A DNA stretch of 64,000 nt from Pseudonocardia halophobica (GCF_027922425.1 NZ_BSFQ01000009.1:152869-216868); one strand, 5' to 3'. Positions 27,009-35,126 are shown, counted from the first letter of the stretch. Notes: a model not told the origin generated them from the sequence alone. A program made the numbers and translations.

Positions 27009-27827
27009 ATGCCACGCGAGGGAACGGGTCCGGACTTCATCGAGGCCCTGGCCCGCGGGCTGGACGTCATCACGGCGTTCCGGCCCGGCCGGCCCGTGAT
27101 GTCCCTGGCCGAGGTCGCCGCCGCCGCGGACCTCGCCCGGCCGACGGCCCGGCGCATCCTGCTCACCCTCGCCGAGCTCGGCTACGTCCGCGCCGAGGAG
27201 CGCGGCTTCGCACTGACCCCGCGGGTGCTGGACCTGGGCGTGGCCTACGTCCGGTCGACCGGCCTGTGGGAGGTCGCCCGCCCGCACCTCGAGCGGCTGG
27301 TCGAGCGGACGAACGAGTCGTGCTCGATCGCCCAGCTCGACGGCTCGGACATCGTCTACGTCGCGCGCGTCTCGGTGCCCAAGATCGTGTCGCTGGCGGT
27401 GCAGATCGGCACGCGGTTCCCCGCGCTGCAGACCTCGCTGGGCAAGGTCCAGCTCGCCGCCCTCCCGCCCGACGAGCTGGAGCGCGTGCTCGCCGAACCC
27501 ACCCGCTCCGGCCTGGTCCCGCGGTGGCAGCCGGACCGCGCGGAGCGGGACGCGGTGCTGCGCGAGGTGCGGGCCCGCGGCTGGGCGCTCACGGACGAGC
27601 AGCTCGCGCCCGGCATCCGCTCGGTGGCCGCGCCCCTGCGGGACGGGTCGGGCCGGGTGATCGCCGGGGTCAACGTCAACTGTCACGCGGCGGAGACGTC
27701 CGTGGAGCACCTGCGCGAGCACCACCTGCCGCTGCTGCTTCACGCAGCCGGGGAGATCAGCGCGGACTTCGCCCGGCTGGAGACCGTCCCGCACGTGACG
27801 GTGCCCGGCTCGTCGCGCCCCGCTTGA
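27009..27827 (+). CDS. IclR family transcriptional regulator (PcaR/PobR-like)
   Basis: 272 aa. N-terminal winged helix EALARGLDVITAFRPGRPVM, SLAEVAAAADLARPTARRIL and LTLAELGYVRAE. The effector domain ends with the IclR signature region (APGIRSVAAPLRDGSGRVIA). The N-terminal SEALxRGLxVI form is that of regulators of protocatechuate and 4-hydroxybenzoate catabolism. It lies 73 nt upstream of a same-strand five-gene catabolic run and divergent from an amidohydrolase. An inverted repeat (27863-27878) lies between it and the first catabolic gene. It probably activates or represses that run. Confidence 0.87.
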   Translation: MPREGTGPDFIEALARGLDVITAFRPGRPVMSLAEVAAAADLARPTARRILLTLAELGYVRAEERGFALTPRVLDLGVAYVRSTGLWEVARPHLERLVERTNESCSIAQLDGSDIVYVARVSVPKIVSLAVQIGTRFPALQTSLGKVQLAALPPDELERVLAEPTRSGLVPRWQPDRAERDAVLREVRARGWALTDEQLAPGIRSVAAPLRDGSGRVIAGVNVNCHAAETSVEHLREHHLPLLLHAAGEISADFARLETVPHVTVPGSSRPA

Positions 27828-27862
27828 CGCCGCCCGCCTCAGGTCGAAGAATCCGAGGCGCG

Positions 27863-27878
27863 ACGGACGGATGTCCGT
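27863..27878. promoter_or_regulatory. perfect inverted repeat ACGGAC-GGAT-GTCCGT, candidate IclR operator
   Basis: Six-base arms with a 4-nt spacer, 22 nt before the CoA-transferase ATG and 35 nt after the IclR stop. A further half-site-like GCGGAC follows at 27882. Position suggests regulation of the catabolic run starting at 27901. Confidence 0.45.
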
Positions 27879-27900
27879 TCAGCGGACAGGAGGGTATCGG

Positions 27901-29064
27901 ATGAGTGCGCCCGATCCCACGACAGGAGGCCCGCTCGCCGGCCTGCTGGTGGCCGACTTCTCCCGGATCCTGGCCGGCCCGTACGCCACGATGCTGCTGG
28001 CGGACCTGGGCGCCGAGGTGGTGAAGGTCGAGGGCCCGGCCGGCGACGACACCCGGACCTGGATGCCGCCGGTCCGCGAGGGCGTCTCGACCTACTTCCT
28101 GGGCATCAACCGCGGGAAGCGCTCGATCGCCCTGGACCTGCGCGACGAGTCCGACCTGGCCGCCGCCCGCGAGCTCGCCCGGCGCGCCGACGTCGTCATC
28201 GAGAACCTCAAGCCGGGCGGGATGGCCCGCTTCGGGCTGGACTACGACGCGGTCCGGGGGTCCAACCCCGGCGTCGTCTACGCGTCGATCAGCGGGTTCG
28301 GCTCCGGCCCGGGCCGGGACGTGCCGGGCTACGACCTGATGGTGCAGGCCATGTCCGGGCTGATGTCGCTCACGGGCGACGCGGACGGGCCGCCGTACCG
28401 GGCCGGGATCTCCGTCTTCGACGTCATGGCCGGCAACCACGCCGCGATCGGCATCCTCGCCGCGCTGCGGCACCGCGACCGCAGCGGCGAGGGCCAGCAC
28501 GTCGAGGTCAACCTGCTGTCCTCCGCGCTGACCGGCCTGGTCAACCACAGCTCCGCCTGGGTCGCGAGCGGTACCGTGCCCTACCGGATGGGCAACGCCC
28601 ACCCCAGCGTCTTCCCCTACGAGCCGCTCCCCACCGCGGACGACGACCTGATCGTCGCCGCCGCCAACGACCCGCAGTTCCGCAAGCTCTGCGGCGTGCT
28701 CGGGATCCCGGAGGTCGCCGACGACCCGCGCTTCGCCCGCAACGCCGACCGCACCGCGAACCGCGAGGAGCTGCGGCCGGTCCTGGTGGAGCGGCTACGG
28801 CAGAAGACCGCGGTGGAGTGGTTCGACCTGCTCACCGCGGCGGGCGTGCCGTCCGGGCCGATCCAGACCATCGACGGCGGCTTCGCCATGGCCGAGCGGT
28901 TCGGGCTCGACCCCGTCGTCCCCGTCGGGGAGGGTGATCGTGCGGTGCCCACGACCCGGCACCCGATCCGGTTCTCCGCCACGCCCGCGGTCTACCGGTT
29001 CCCCCCGCCGGAGCTCGACGAGCACGGCGCCGAACTGAGGAAGTGGCTGAGCGAGGATGCCTGA
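27901..29064 (+). CDS. CaiB/BaiF family (class III) CoA-transferase
   Basis: 387 aa. It moves CoA between a CoA-thioester and a free acid. GLLVADFSRILAGPYATMLL, LGAEVVKVEGP, FLGINRGKRSIALDL and the region with likely catalytic Asp174 (GISVFDVMAGNHAA) define the family. ATG 27901 has AGGAGGG about 9 nt upstream; an in-frame start at 27871 would place the operator inside the gene. It is the first gene of a tightly packed run and overlaps the next gene by 8 nt, suggesting it supplies the CoA-ester that the citryl-CoA-lyase-like protein cleaves (inference). Confidence 0.87.
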   Translation: MSAPDPTTGGPLAGLLVADFSRILAGPYATMLLADLGAEVVKVEGPAGDDTRTWMPPVREGVSTYFLGINRGKRSIALDLRDESDLAAARELARRADVVIENLKPGGMARFGLDYDAVRGSNPGVVYASISGFGSGPGRDVPGYDLMVQAMSGLMSLTGDADGPPYRAGISVFDVMAGNHAAIGILAALRHRDRSGEGQHVEVNLLSSALTGLVNHSSAWVASGTVPYRMGNAHPSVFPYEPLPTADDDLIVAAANDPQFRKLCGVLGIPEVADDPRFARNADRTANREELRPVLVERLRQKTAVEWFDLLTAAGVPSGPIQTIDGGFAMAERFGLDPVVPVGEGDRAVPTTRHPIRFSATPAVYRFPPPELDEHGAELRKWLSEDA

Positions 29065-29866
29065 CCAGCACGAACCGGTCCGCGAGTACCCGACCGCACT
29101 GGGCGCGGCGTCCCTGGACACGATCACCCTGCTCGGCCAGGACCTGGCCGACGACGTCATGGGCCAGGTCGGGTTCGGCGAGCTCGCCTTCTGGCTGGCC
29201 AGCCAGCGCCGCCCGAGCAAGGGCGAGACCCGGGTGTTCGAGGCCGTGCTGGCCGCGCTGGCCGACCACGGCTTCACCCCGACCGCGATCGTCACCCGGC
29301 TGACCTACCTGTCCGCCCCGGACTCGGTCCAGGGCGCGCTCGCCGCAGGCCTGCTCGGTGGCGGGTCGCGGTTCCTCGGCGTGACCGAGGACTGCGGGCG
29401 GTTCCTGCACGAGCGGCTGCCGGACCAGCTCCCGATGGACGACGCCGGCTGGGACGAGATCGCCCTGCGGGTCGTGCGGGAGCAGCGCGAGGCGAAGAGG
29501 TTCGTGCCGGGTCTCGGCCACCATGTGCACAAGGACGGCGATCCCCGCACCCGCCGGCTCTACGCGATCGCCCGCGAGGAGGACCTGGTCGGGCCGCACC
29601 TGGAGCTGTTCGCCGCGATCGGCCGCGTCCACCCGCAGGTCCTGGGCCGGACCCTGCCGCTCAACGGCGCCGGCGTCTGCGGCGCCGCGCTGGCCGACCT
29701 GGGCCTGCCGATGGAGCTGCTGCGCGGGTTCGCCCTGCTCGCCCGCACCGCCGGGCTCATCGGCCAGCTCGCGGAGGAGCTGCGGCACCCCGTGGGCAAC
29801 GACATCTTCCTGTCCGTCGACCTCCACAACAGGCCGGTCGACCCGGACCCCTACCGACCGTCCTGA
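29057..29866 (+). CDS. citryl-CoA-lyase-like protein (citrate synthase fold)
   Basis: 269 aa, much shorter than citrate synthase. It keeps the small-domain and active-site region: KGETRVFEAVLAALADHGFT, QGALAAGLLGGGSRFLG and FVPGLGHHVHKDGDPR (151-164), the counterpart of the citrate-synthase PGFGHPVY..DPR motif, with His residues in the same place. Enzymes of this short class cleave citryl-CoA or similar 3-hydroxy-3-carboxyacyl-CoAs to acetyl-CoA and a 2-oxo acid. It overlaps the CoA-transferase gene and precedes an intradiol dioxygenase, so a ring-cleavage product as the substrate is plausible but unproven. Confidence 0.72.
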   Translation: MPDQHEPVREYPTALGAASLDTITLLGQDLADDVMGQVGFGELAFWLASQRRPSKGETRVFEAVLAALADHGFTPTAIVTRLTYLSAPDSVQGALAAGLLGGGSRFLGVTEDCGRFLHERLPDQLPMDDAGWDEIALRVVREQREAKRFVPGLGHHVHKDGDPRTRRLYAIAREEDLVGPHLELFAAIGRVHPQVLGRTLPLNGAGVCGAALADLGLPMELLRGFALLARTAGLIGQLAEELRHPVGNDIFLSVDLHNRPVDPDPYRPS

Positions 29867-29901
29867 CGGTGCGGGACCTGTGACGAACGCGGGAGGCAGC
29901 G

Positions 29902-30762
29902 ATGAAGCTGGTCACCGAGGAGAACATCACCGACCTCGCGGTGGAGCGCTGGTCCACGGCCCGCGACCCTCGCACCCGTGAGGTGCTCACGGCGCTGGTC
30001 CGGCACCTGCACGACTTCGCCCGCGAGGTCCGGCTGACCGAGGCCGAGTGGATGGCCGCGATGCAGTGGCTGACCGCGACCGGCCAGATCAGCGACGAGA
30101 AGCGCGAGGAGTTCATCCTCGCCTCGGACGTGCTGGGCCTGTCGATGCTCGTCGTGCAGATGAACAACCGGCTCGACCCCAGTGCGACCCCGGCGACGGT
30201 GCTCGGCCCGTTCCACATCGACGGCTCGCCGGAGCTGGACTTCGGCGGCGACATGTCCGACGGGCTGCCCGGCACCCCGCTCTACATCAGCGGCAGCGTC
30301 ACCGCGCTCGACGGGACCCCGGTCGGCGGCGCCGTGCTCGACGTCTGGCAGTCCGACGCGGACGGCGTGTACGAGGCCCAGTTGCCCGAGATCGACGAGG
30401 CGCGGCTGCGGGCCAAGTACACGACCCGCGCCGACGGCTCCTACTGCCTGCGGACCATCGCCCCGAAGGGCTACGCCATCCCGATGGACGGCCCGGTGGG
30501 TGACCTCATCGGGCGGACGGAGATCAGCCACTTCCGGCCCGCGCACGTGCACTTCCTCCTCGCCGTCGACGGCTACGCGCCGCTGATCACGCACCTGTTC
30601 GAGGAGGGCGCGGAGTTCCTGGACAGCGACGTCGTGTTCGGCACCAAGCAGGAGCTCGTGGTGGCGTTCGAGGAGCGCGAGCCCGGACCGACGCCCGACG
30701 GCGGCAAGTCCGACGTGCCCTGGCTCGAGGCCCGGTACGACTTCCGCCTGCAGCCCGCATGA
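29902..30762 (+). CDS. intradiol ring-cleavage dioxygenase (catechol/hydroxyquinol 1,2-dioxygenase type)
   Basis: 286 aa. The N-terminal helical dimerisation domain (about 5-95, VTEENITDLAVERW) is the Dioxygenase_N domain of catechol and hydroxyquinol 1,2-dioxygenases. Non-heme Fe(III) ligands are Tyr157 (DGVYEAQ), Tyr191 (KGYAIP), His215 and His217 (RPAHVHF). The conserved GPFHIDGSPELDFGGDM precedes the barrel. It opens a 1,2-dihydroxyaromatic ring between the hydroxyls to a muconate or maleylacetate. The overall form is closer to hydroxyquinol dioxygenases. No maleylacetate reductase of the usual iron-ADH type follows; an MDR enzyme does. Confidence 0.85.
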   Translation: MKLVTEENITDLAVERWSTARDPRTREVLTALVRHLHDFAREVRLTEAEWMAAMQWLTATGQISDEKREEFILASDVLGLSMLVVQMNNRLDPSATPATVLGPFHIDGSPELDFGGDMSDGLPGTPLYISGSVTALDGTPVGGAVLDVWQSDADGVYEAQLPEIDEARLRAKYTTRADGSYCLRTIAPKGYAIPMDGPVGDLIGRTEISHFRPAHVHFLLAVDGYAPLITHLFEEGAEFLDSDVVFGTKQELVVAFEEREPGPTPDGGKSDVPWLEARYDFRLQPA

Positions 30763-30796
30763 GCGCAGCTTGCGGAGCGAACCTGGACACCGACCC

Positions 30797-31738
30797 GTGC
30801 GCGCCGCCCTGATCCCCGAGCCCGGCCGGCCGCCCGTGGTCGCGGACCGCGAGCCGCCGGAGCCCGGGCCCGGCGAGGTCCTCGTCGAGGTCCTGGCCGC
30901 CCCGATCACCCCGCTCGACGTGCTCTGCGCCTCCGGCCGCTCGTACTTCGGCGTGCCGCGCACCCCGTACGTGCCCGGTGTGCAGGGCGTCGGCACGCTC
31001 GACGGCCGCACGGTGTGGTTCCCGACCCCGGCCGGCATGGCACCGGGCGACGGCAGCATGGCCGCGGTCGCGTGCGTCCCCGAGGCCGACCTCGTCCCGC
31101 TGCCCGCGGGCGTCGACCCCGTCCGGCTGGCCGCGCTCGGGCTGTCCGCCGTGGCCGCGCACCGCGCGCTGCTGAGCACCGGCGGCCTGAGGCCCGGCGA
31201 GACCGTGATCGTGCTGGGCGCCGGCGGCGTGGTCGGCCAGGTCGCCGTGCAGCTCGCCCGGCTCGCCGGGGCCGCCCGGGTCGTCGCGGGTGCCCGGTCG
31301 GCCGCCGCTCGGGAGCGCGCCTCCGCCGCCGGCGCCGACGCCGTGGTCGCGTTGGACACGGACGACGTCGCCGAGCTGGCGGGCCGGTTCACCGAGGCCG
31401 CCGGCGGCCCCGCCCACCTGGTCCTCGACCCGCTCTACGGGGTGCCGGCCGCCGCCGCGGCGCAGGCGCTCGGGCCCGGCGGACGGCTGGTCAACCTCGG
31501 CAGCTCCGCCGGGGACACCTTCCCGGTCGACTCCTCGACGCTGCGCAGCCGCTCGCTGCGGGTGCTCGGCTACACCAACAACGCCCTGACCAGGGAGGAG
31601 CGCGCCGAGTCGGTCGCCCACCTCGCCGGGCAGGAGCTGACCGTCGCCCACGAGACCGTCCCGCTCGCGGACGCCGGCGCGGCCTGGGAGCGCCAGGCCG
31701 CGGGCGCCGCGCAGGGCCGGATCGTCCTCGTCGTCTGA
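30797..31738 (+). CDS. MDR family NAD(P)-dependent oxidoreductase (quinone reductase-like, no zinc)
   Basis: 313 aa. EPGPGEVLVEVLAAPITPLD, the nucleotide fold VIVLGAGGVVGQVAVQLARL and HLVLDPLYGVPAAAAAQALG show the quinone-oxidoreductase branch; catalytic zinc ligands are absent. GTG 30797 starts directly at the family N-terminus; a TTG at 30770 is an alternative. It is 35 nt from the dioxygenase and 16 nt from the MetE-like gene. It may reduce the ring-cleavage product (enone), taking the role of a maleylacetate reductase, which is inference. Confidence 0.78.
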   Translation: MRAALIPEPGRPPVVADREPPEPGPGEVLVEVLAAPITPLDVLCASGRSYFGVPRTPYVPGVQGVGTLDGRTVWFPTPAGMAPGDGSMAAVACVPEADLVPLPAGVDPVRLAALGLSAVAAHRALLSTGGLRPGETVIVLGAGGVVGQVAVQLARLAGAARVVAGARSAAARERASAAGADAVVALDTDDVAELAGRFTEAAGGPAHLVLDPLYGVPAAAAAQALGPGGRLVNLGSSAGDTFPVDSSTLRSRSLRVLGYTNNALTREERAESVAHLAGQELTVAHETVPLADAGAAWERQAAGAAQGRIVLVV

Positions 31739-31754
31739 GTTCCTGGAGGAGCCC

Positions 31755-32792
31755 GTGTCGCCGTCGCTTCCGCTGCTGCCCACCTCCCTGGTCGGCAGCT
31801 ACGCCCAGCCCGAATGGTTGATCGACCGCGCCCGGCTGGCCGGCCGCTTCCCGCCCCGGGTCCGTGCCCGCGAGCTCTGGCGGATCCCGCCGGAGCACCT
31901 CGCCGAGGCCCAGGACGACGCGACCCGGGTCGCGATCCGGGAGCAGGAGGAGGCCGGGCTGGACATCGTCACCGACGGGGAGATCCGGCGGGAGAGCTAC
32001 TCCAACCACTTCGCCACCGCGCTCGACGGCGTCGACGTCGACAACCCCGGCACGGCGCTCGACCGCAGCGGGCACCCCAACCCGGTGCCGCGGATCGTCG
32101 GGCCGATCTCCCGCCCGCGGCCCGTGCAGGTCGACGACCTGCGCTTCCTCAAGGCGCACACCGACCGCACGGTGAAGATGACGGTGCCGGGCCCCTTCAC
32201 GATGTCCCAGCAGGCGCAGAACGACCACTATCCGGACCTCGAGTCCGCAGCGATGGGCTACGCCGCCGCCGTGAACGACGAGATCCGGGACCTGTTCGCG
32301 GCCGGTGCCGACGTCGTCCAGATCGACGAGCCCTACCTGCAGGCCCGCCCGGACGCCGCCCGCGCCTACGGGCTGGCCGCGCTCAACGCCGCGCTCGAGG
32401 GGATCACCGGCACCACCGTCGTGCACCTCTGCTTCGGCTACGCCGCGATCATCCACGAGCGCCCCGAGGGGTACTCGTTCCTGCCGGAGCTGGCCGGCTG
32501 CACCGCCGACCAGATCTCCATCGAGACCGCGCAGTCCGGGCTGGACCTCGGGGTGCTCGCCGACCTCAAGGACAAGACGATCCTCCTCGGCGTGATCGAC
32601 CTGTCCGACCACGCCGTGGAGTCCGTCGAGACCGTGGCGGCGCGGACGCGGCGCGCCTTCGACCGGCTCCCGGCCGAGCAGATCGTCATCGCCACGGACT
32701 GCGGGATGAAGTACCTGCCGCGCGACTCGGCGGTCGGGAAGATGCGGGCGATGGCGGGCGCCGCGGCCCTGCTCCGGGAGGAGCTCGCGTGA
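31755..32792 (+). CDS. cobalamin-independent methionine synthase II family protein (MetE C-terminal barrel only)
   Basis: 345 aa, only the catalytic half of MetE (about 750 aa). The zinc site is preserved: His224 and Cys226 (VVHLCFGYA), Glu257 (ISIETAQS) and Cys316 (ATDCGMKYL). DIVTDGEIRRESY and VVQIDEPYLQ are the usual barrel motifs. Such stand-alone proteins are often annotated as methionine synthase, but many occur in catabolic operons with unproven function. Here it closes the CoA-transferase/dioxygenase run, with GGAGGA before its GTG start. A role as methyl- or alkyl-transfer enzyme, or as a C-S or C-C lyase, is possible. Confidence 0.75.
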   Translation: MSPSLPLLPTSLVGSYAQPEWLIDRARLAGRFPPRVRARELWRIPPEHLAEAQDDATRVAIREQEEAGLDIVTDGEIRRESYSNHFATALDGVDVDNPGTALDRSGHPNPVPRIVGPISRPRPVQVDDLRFLKAHTDRTVKMTVPGPFTMSQQAQNDHYPDLESAAMGYAAAVNDEIRDLFAAGADVVQIDEPYLQARPDAARAYGLAALNAALEGITGTTVVHLCFGYAAIIHERPEGYSFLPELAGCTADQISIETAQSGLDLGVLADLKDKTILLGVIDLSDHAVESVETVAARTRRAFDRLPAEQIVIATDCGMKYLPRDSAVGKMRAMAGAAALLREELA

Positions 32793-32798
32793 CCGGAC

Positions 32799-33572
32799 TC
32801 AGCCGAGCGAGTCGCGCCAGGCGATCCACTCCTTGAGCAGGGAGAGGTCGTGGTCCGGCCCGCCCACGCCCACGGTGAACAGCGAGACCCCGACGTCGAG
32901 GAGCTCCTGCGCGGCCTCCGACGGCGGCTTCTGCACGCCGCAGGACCGCGCGATCTCGCCCGGGTCCCGGCCGATGTCGCGGCAGTGCCCGTCGAGCACG
33001 GCGCACTTGTGCCGCACGGTGTCGGCGTCGCCGAAGCCGTGCCAGATCGCGGCGTGCTCGGCGGTGTAGCGAAGCGTCTTCTTCTCCCCGCCGCCGCCGA
33101 TGAGGATCGGGATGTCGCGGGTCGGGGCGGGGTTGAGCCTCGACCAGCGGTCGCGGATGCGGGGCAGGGCCGCGCCGAGGTCGTCGAGCCGCCGGCCGGC
33201 CGTCTTGAAGTCGTAGCCGTACTCGGCGTAGTCCTTCTCGAACCAGCCCGATCCGATGCCGAGGATGAGCCGGCCCTGCGAGATGTGGTCGACGGTGCGG
33301 GCCATGTCGGCCAGCAGCTCGGGGTTGCGGTAGCTGTTGCAGGTCACGAGGGCGCCGATCTCGACGCGGCTCGTGGTCTCCGCCCAGGCCCCGAGCATGG
33401 TCCAGCACTCGAAGTGCTTGCCGTCGGGGTCGCCGTAGAGCGGGAAGAAGTGGTCCCAGTTGAAGACGACGTCGGCGCCGGCCTCCTCGGCGGCGAGCAG
33501 CGTGTCACGGATGCGGCCGTAGTCGGCGTGCTGGGGCTGCAGCTGCAGCCCGATGCGGACGGGAGCGGTCAT
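32799..33572 (-). CDS. LLM-class F420-dependent oxidoreductase
   Basis: 257 aa, shorter than the other three in the window. RIGLQLQPQHADYGRIRDTL, EEAGADVVFNWDHFFPLYGD, ISQGRLILGIGSGWFEKDYA and IPILIGGGGEKKTLRYTAEH place it in the small F420-dependent LLM group. ATG 33572 starts the family sequence; the frame continues upstream without a good site. It is convergent with the MetE-like gene (6 nt between stops) and divergent from a VOC gene. Substrate unknown. Confidence 0.83.
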   Translation of the reverse strand: MTAPVRIGLQLQPQHADYGRIRDTLLAAEEAGADVVFNWDHFFPLYGDPDGKHFECWTMLGAWAETTSRVEIGALVTCNSYRNPELLADMARTVDHISQGRLILGIGSGWFEKDYAEYGYDFKTAGRRLDDLGAALPRIRDRWSRLNPAPTRDIPILIGGGGEKKTLRYTAEHAAIWHGFGDADTVRHKCAVLDGHCRDIGRDPGEIARSCGVQKPPSEAAQELLDVGVSLFTVGVGGPDHDLSLLKEWIAWRDSLG

Positions 33573-33686
33573 GCCGCCATCGTGCTCCCGATCATGCGGT
33601 CGGACATCCCGGGGCCGACGGCTGCTCGGCCGATGAGTTCCGGGGCAGGGCGCGGTCCACCGCCCGTCGACCCGAGGAGGCACACC

Positions 33687-34055
33687 ATGATCAGCGGCAT
33701 CCACACCGTGGCGCTCACCGTGCGGGACCAGGACCGGGCGCTGGAGTTCTACGTCGGCGCGCTCGGCCTCGAGAAGCGGAGGGACGCCCCCTTCGGCGAG
33801 GGCCGCTGGATCGAGGTCGCCCCGGCCGGCTCGGCGACGTCGATCGCACTGGTCGCCGGCGAGCCCGCGCCGGGCGGCCTGGGCACCGCGGTCCGGCTCG
33901 CCAGCCCCGACGCCGATGCGGCCCACGCCGAGCTGCGCGAGCGCGGCGTCGACGTCGATCCCGAGGTGCTGCGCATGGGCGAGTACGCCCCGCCCATGTT
34001 CACGCTGCGCGACCCGGACGGGAACGTGCTCGTGGTGGTCGAGATCACCCAGTAG
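33687..34055 (+). CDS. VOC family protein
   Basis: 122 aa with one two-module VOC fold: GIHTVALTVRDQDRALEFYV, GLEKRRDAPFGEGRWIEVAP, HAELRERGVDVD and FTLRDPDGNVLVVVEI. GAGGAGG precedes the ATG. Likely metal ligands are His6 and the C-terminal Glu. Function unknown; relatives include glyoxalases and resistance proteins. The SDR follows 53 nt later on the same strand. Confidence 0.8.
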   Translation: MISGIHTVALTVRDQDRALEFYVGALGLEKRRDAPFGEGRWIEVAPAGSATSIALVAGEPAPGGLGTAVRLASPDADAAHAELRERGVDVDPEVLRMGEYAPPMFTLRDPDGNVLVVVEITQ

Positions 34056-34108
34056 CGGTCAGGACTGACTGTTACTGTCCGGGCGTCCCCAGCGCAGAGG
34101 AGGAGCCC

Positions 34109-34954
34109 GTGAGCGAGCAGGACGCCCTCGCCGGCCGCACCATCCTGATGTCCGGCGGCAGCCGCGGCATCGGGCTGGCCATCGCCGTCGCCGCCGGCCG
34201 GCGCGGCGCCAACGTCGTCATCCTGGCCAAGACCGACCAGCCCGACCCGCGCCTGCCCGGCACGGTGCACACCGCCGTCGCCGAGATCGAGCAGGCCGGC
34301 GGGCAGGCGCTCGCCGTGGTCGGCGACGTCCGCAAGGAGGAGGACGTCGAGCGCGCCGCGGCACAGGCCGTCGAGCGGTTCGGCGGGATCGACGTCGTGG
34401 TCAACAACGCCTCGGCGCTGAACCTCACCGGCACCGAGGAGCTCAGCGTCAAGCGCTACGACCTGATGCAGCAGATCAACTCGCGCGGCACGTTCCTGCT
34501 GTTCAAGGCCGCCCTGCCGCACCTGCGCAAGTCCGACCGGGCGCGCGTGCTCACGCTGTCTCCGCCGGTCACGATGGCACCGCACTGGCTCGGGAAGTTC
34601 CCGGCCTACGCGCTGTCCAAGTTCGGGATGACGATCCTGACCCTGGGCTGGGCGGCCGAGTTCGCCGACGCCGGCATCGCCGCGAACTGCCTCTGGCCCG
34701 AGACCGCGATCAAGACCGCGGCCGTGCAGAACCTGCTCGGCGGCACCGACACCGTGGACCGCTCGCGCGACCCGGAGATCATGGCCGACGCCGCCATGGC
34801 CGTGCTGTCCCTGCCGCAGGAGCGCAGCGGCGAGACCATCATCGACGTGCAGATCCTGCGCGAGACCGGGGTCACCGACTTCACCCGCTACGGCGGCGGC
34901 GACGACCCCGAGCTCGACTTCTTCGTCGACGAGCTCAGCGCGGCGTCCGAGTAG
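34109..34954 (+). CDS. SDR family oxidoreductase (HSDL2-like)
   Basis: 281 aa. TILMSGGSRGIGLAIAVAAG (cofactor loop), VVNNASALNLTGTEE, MQQINSRGTFLLFKAALP, and YALSKFGM as the catalytic Tyr/Lys match the hydroxysteroid-dehydrogenase-like 2 type. The catalytic serine position reads TLSPPVTMAP, also typical of that type. TTACTGT upstream (34072-34078) may be a -10. The TAG stop is the first TAG of a 15-bp tandem array. Confidence 0.83.
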   Translation: MSEQDALAGRTILMSGGSRGIGLAIAVAAGRRGANVVILAKTDQPDPRLPGTVHTAVAEIEQAGGQALAVVGDVRKEEDVERAAAQAVERFGGIDVVVNNASALNLTGTEELSVKRYDLMQQINSRGTFLLFKAALPHLRKSDRARVLTLSPPVTMAPHWLGKFPAYALSKFGMTILTLGWAAEFADAGIAANCLWPETAIKTAAVQNLLGGTDTVDRSRDPEIMADAAMAVLSLPQERSGETIIDVQILRETGVTDFTRYGGGDDPELDFFVDELSAASE

Positions 34955-35010
34955 GGCACGGCGAGGTAGGGCACCGCGAGGTAGGGCACTGCGAGGTAGG
35001 GCACTGCGAG
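34951..35010. repeat. four tandem 15-bp repeats starting at a stop codon
   Basis: Unit GTAGGGCAC(G/C/T)GCGAG repeated four times with only position 10 varying (G, C, T, T). The first unit contains the SDR stop codon (34952-34954). A partial fifth unit (TAGG) follows. Because 15 is a multiple of 3, the opposite strand shows a spurious repeated LAVPY peptide. No hairpin is evident. Confidence 0.85.
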
Positions 35011-35033
35011 TAGGAGCCTGCGCGGAGGGGCTT

Positions 35034-35100
35034 CTGAGTAGGGCGGGAGTACTTCGGCGGACGCGTCCGGCGGGCCGGCCTCCCTAGCGTCGAGGCGTCC
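35034..35100 (+). promoter_or_regulatory. upstream element, copy A (shared with 38553-38620)
   Basis: About 67 bp nearly matched to the element before the gene at 38649: CTGAGTAGGGCGGGAGTA, then TTCGGCGGACGC, then a GC-rich spacer, then CCTAGCGTCGA and GCGTCC. TAGCGT (35085-35090) fits an actinobacterial -10 (TANNNT). It lies 26-92 nt before the membrane-protein start. It probably holds a promoter and activator site, possibly for the LuxR regulator encoded between the two copies. Confidence 0.55.
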
Positions 35101-35126
35101 CACCCACCTCGTCGAAGAGGAACGCC

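Noticed and set aside
34888..35103. Minus-strand ORF with repeated LAVPY peptide
   Set aside because: It is produced by the 15-bp DNA tandem array being a multiple of three; there is no ribosome-binding site or homologue-like sequence.
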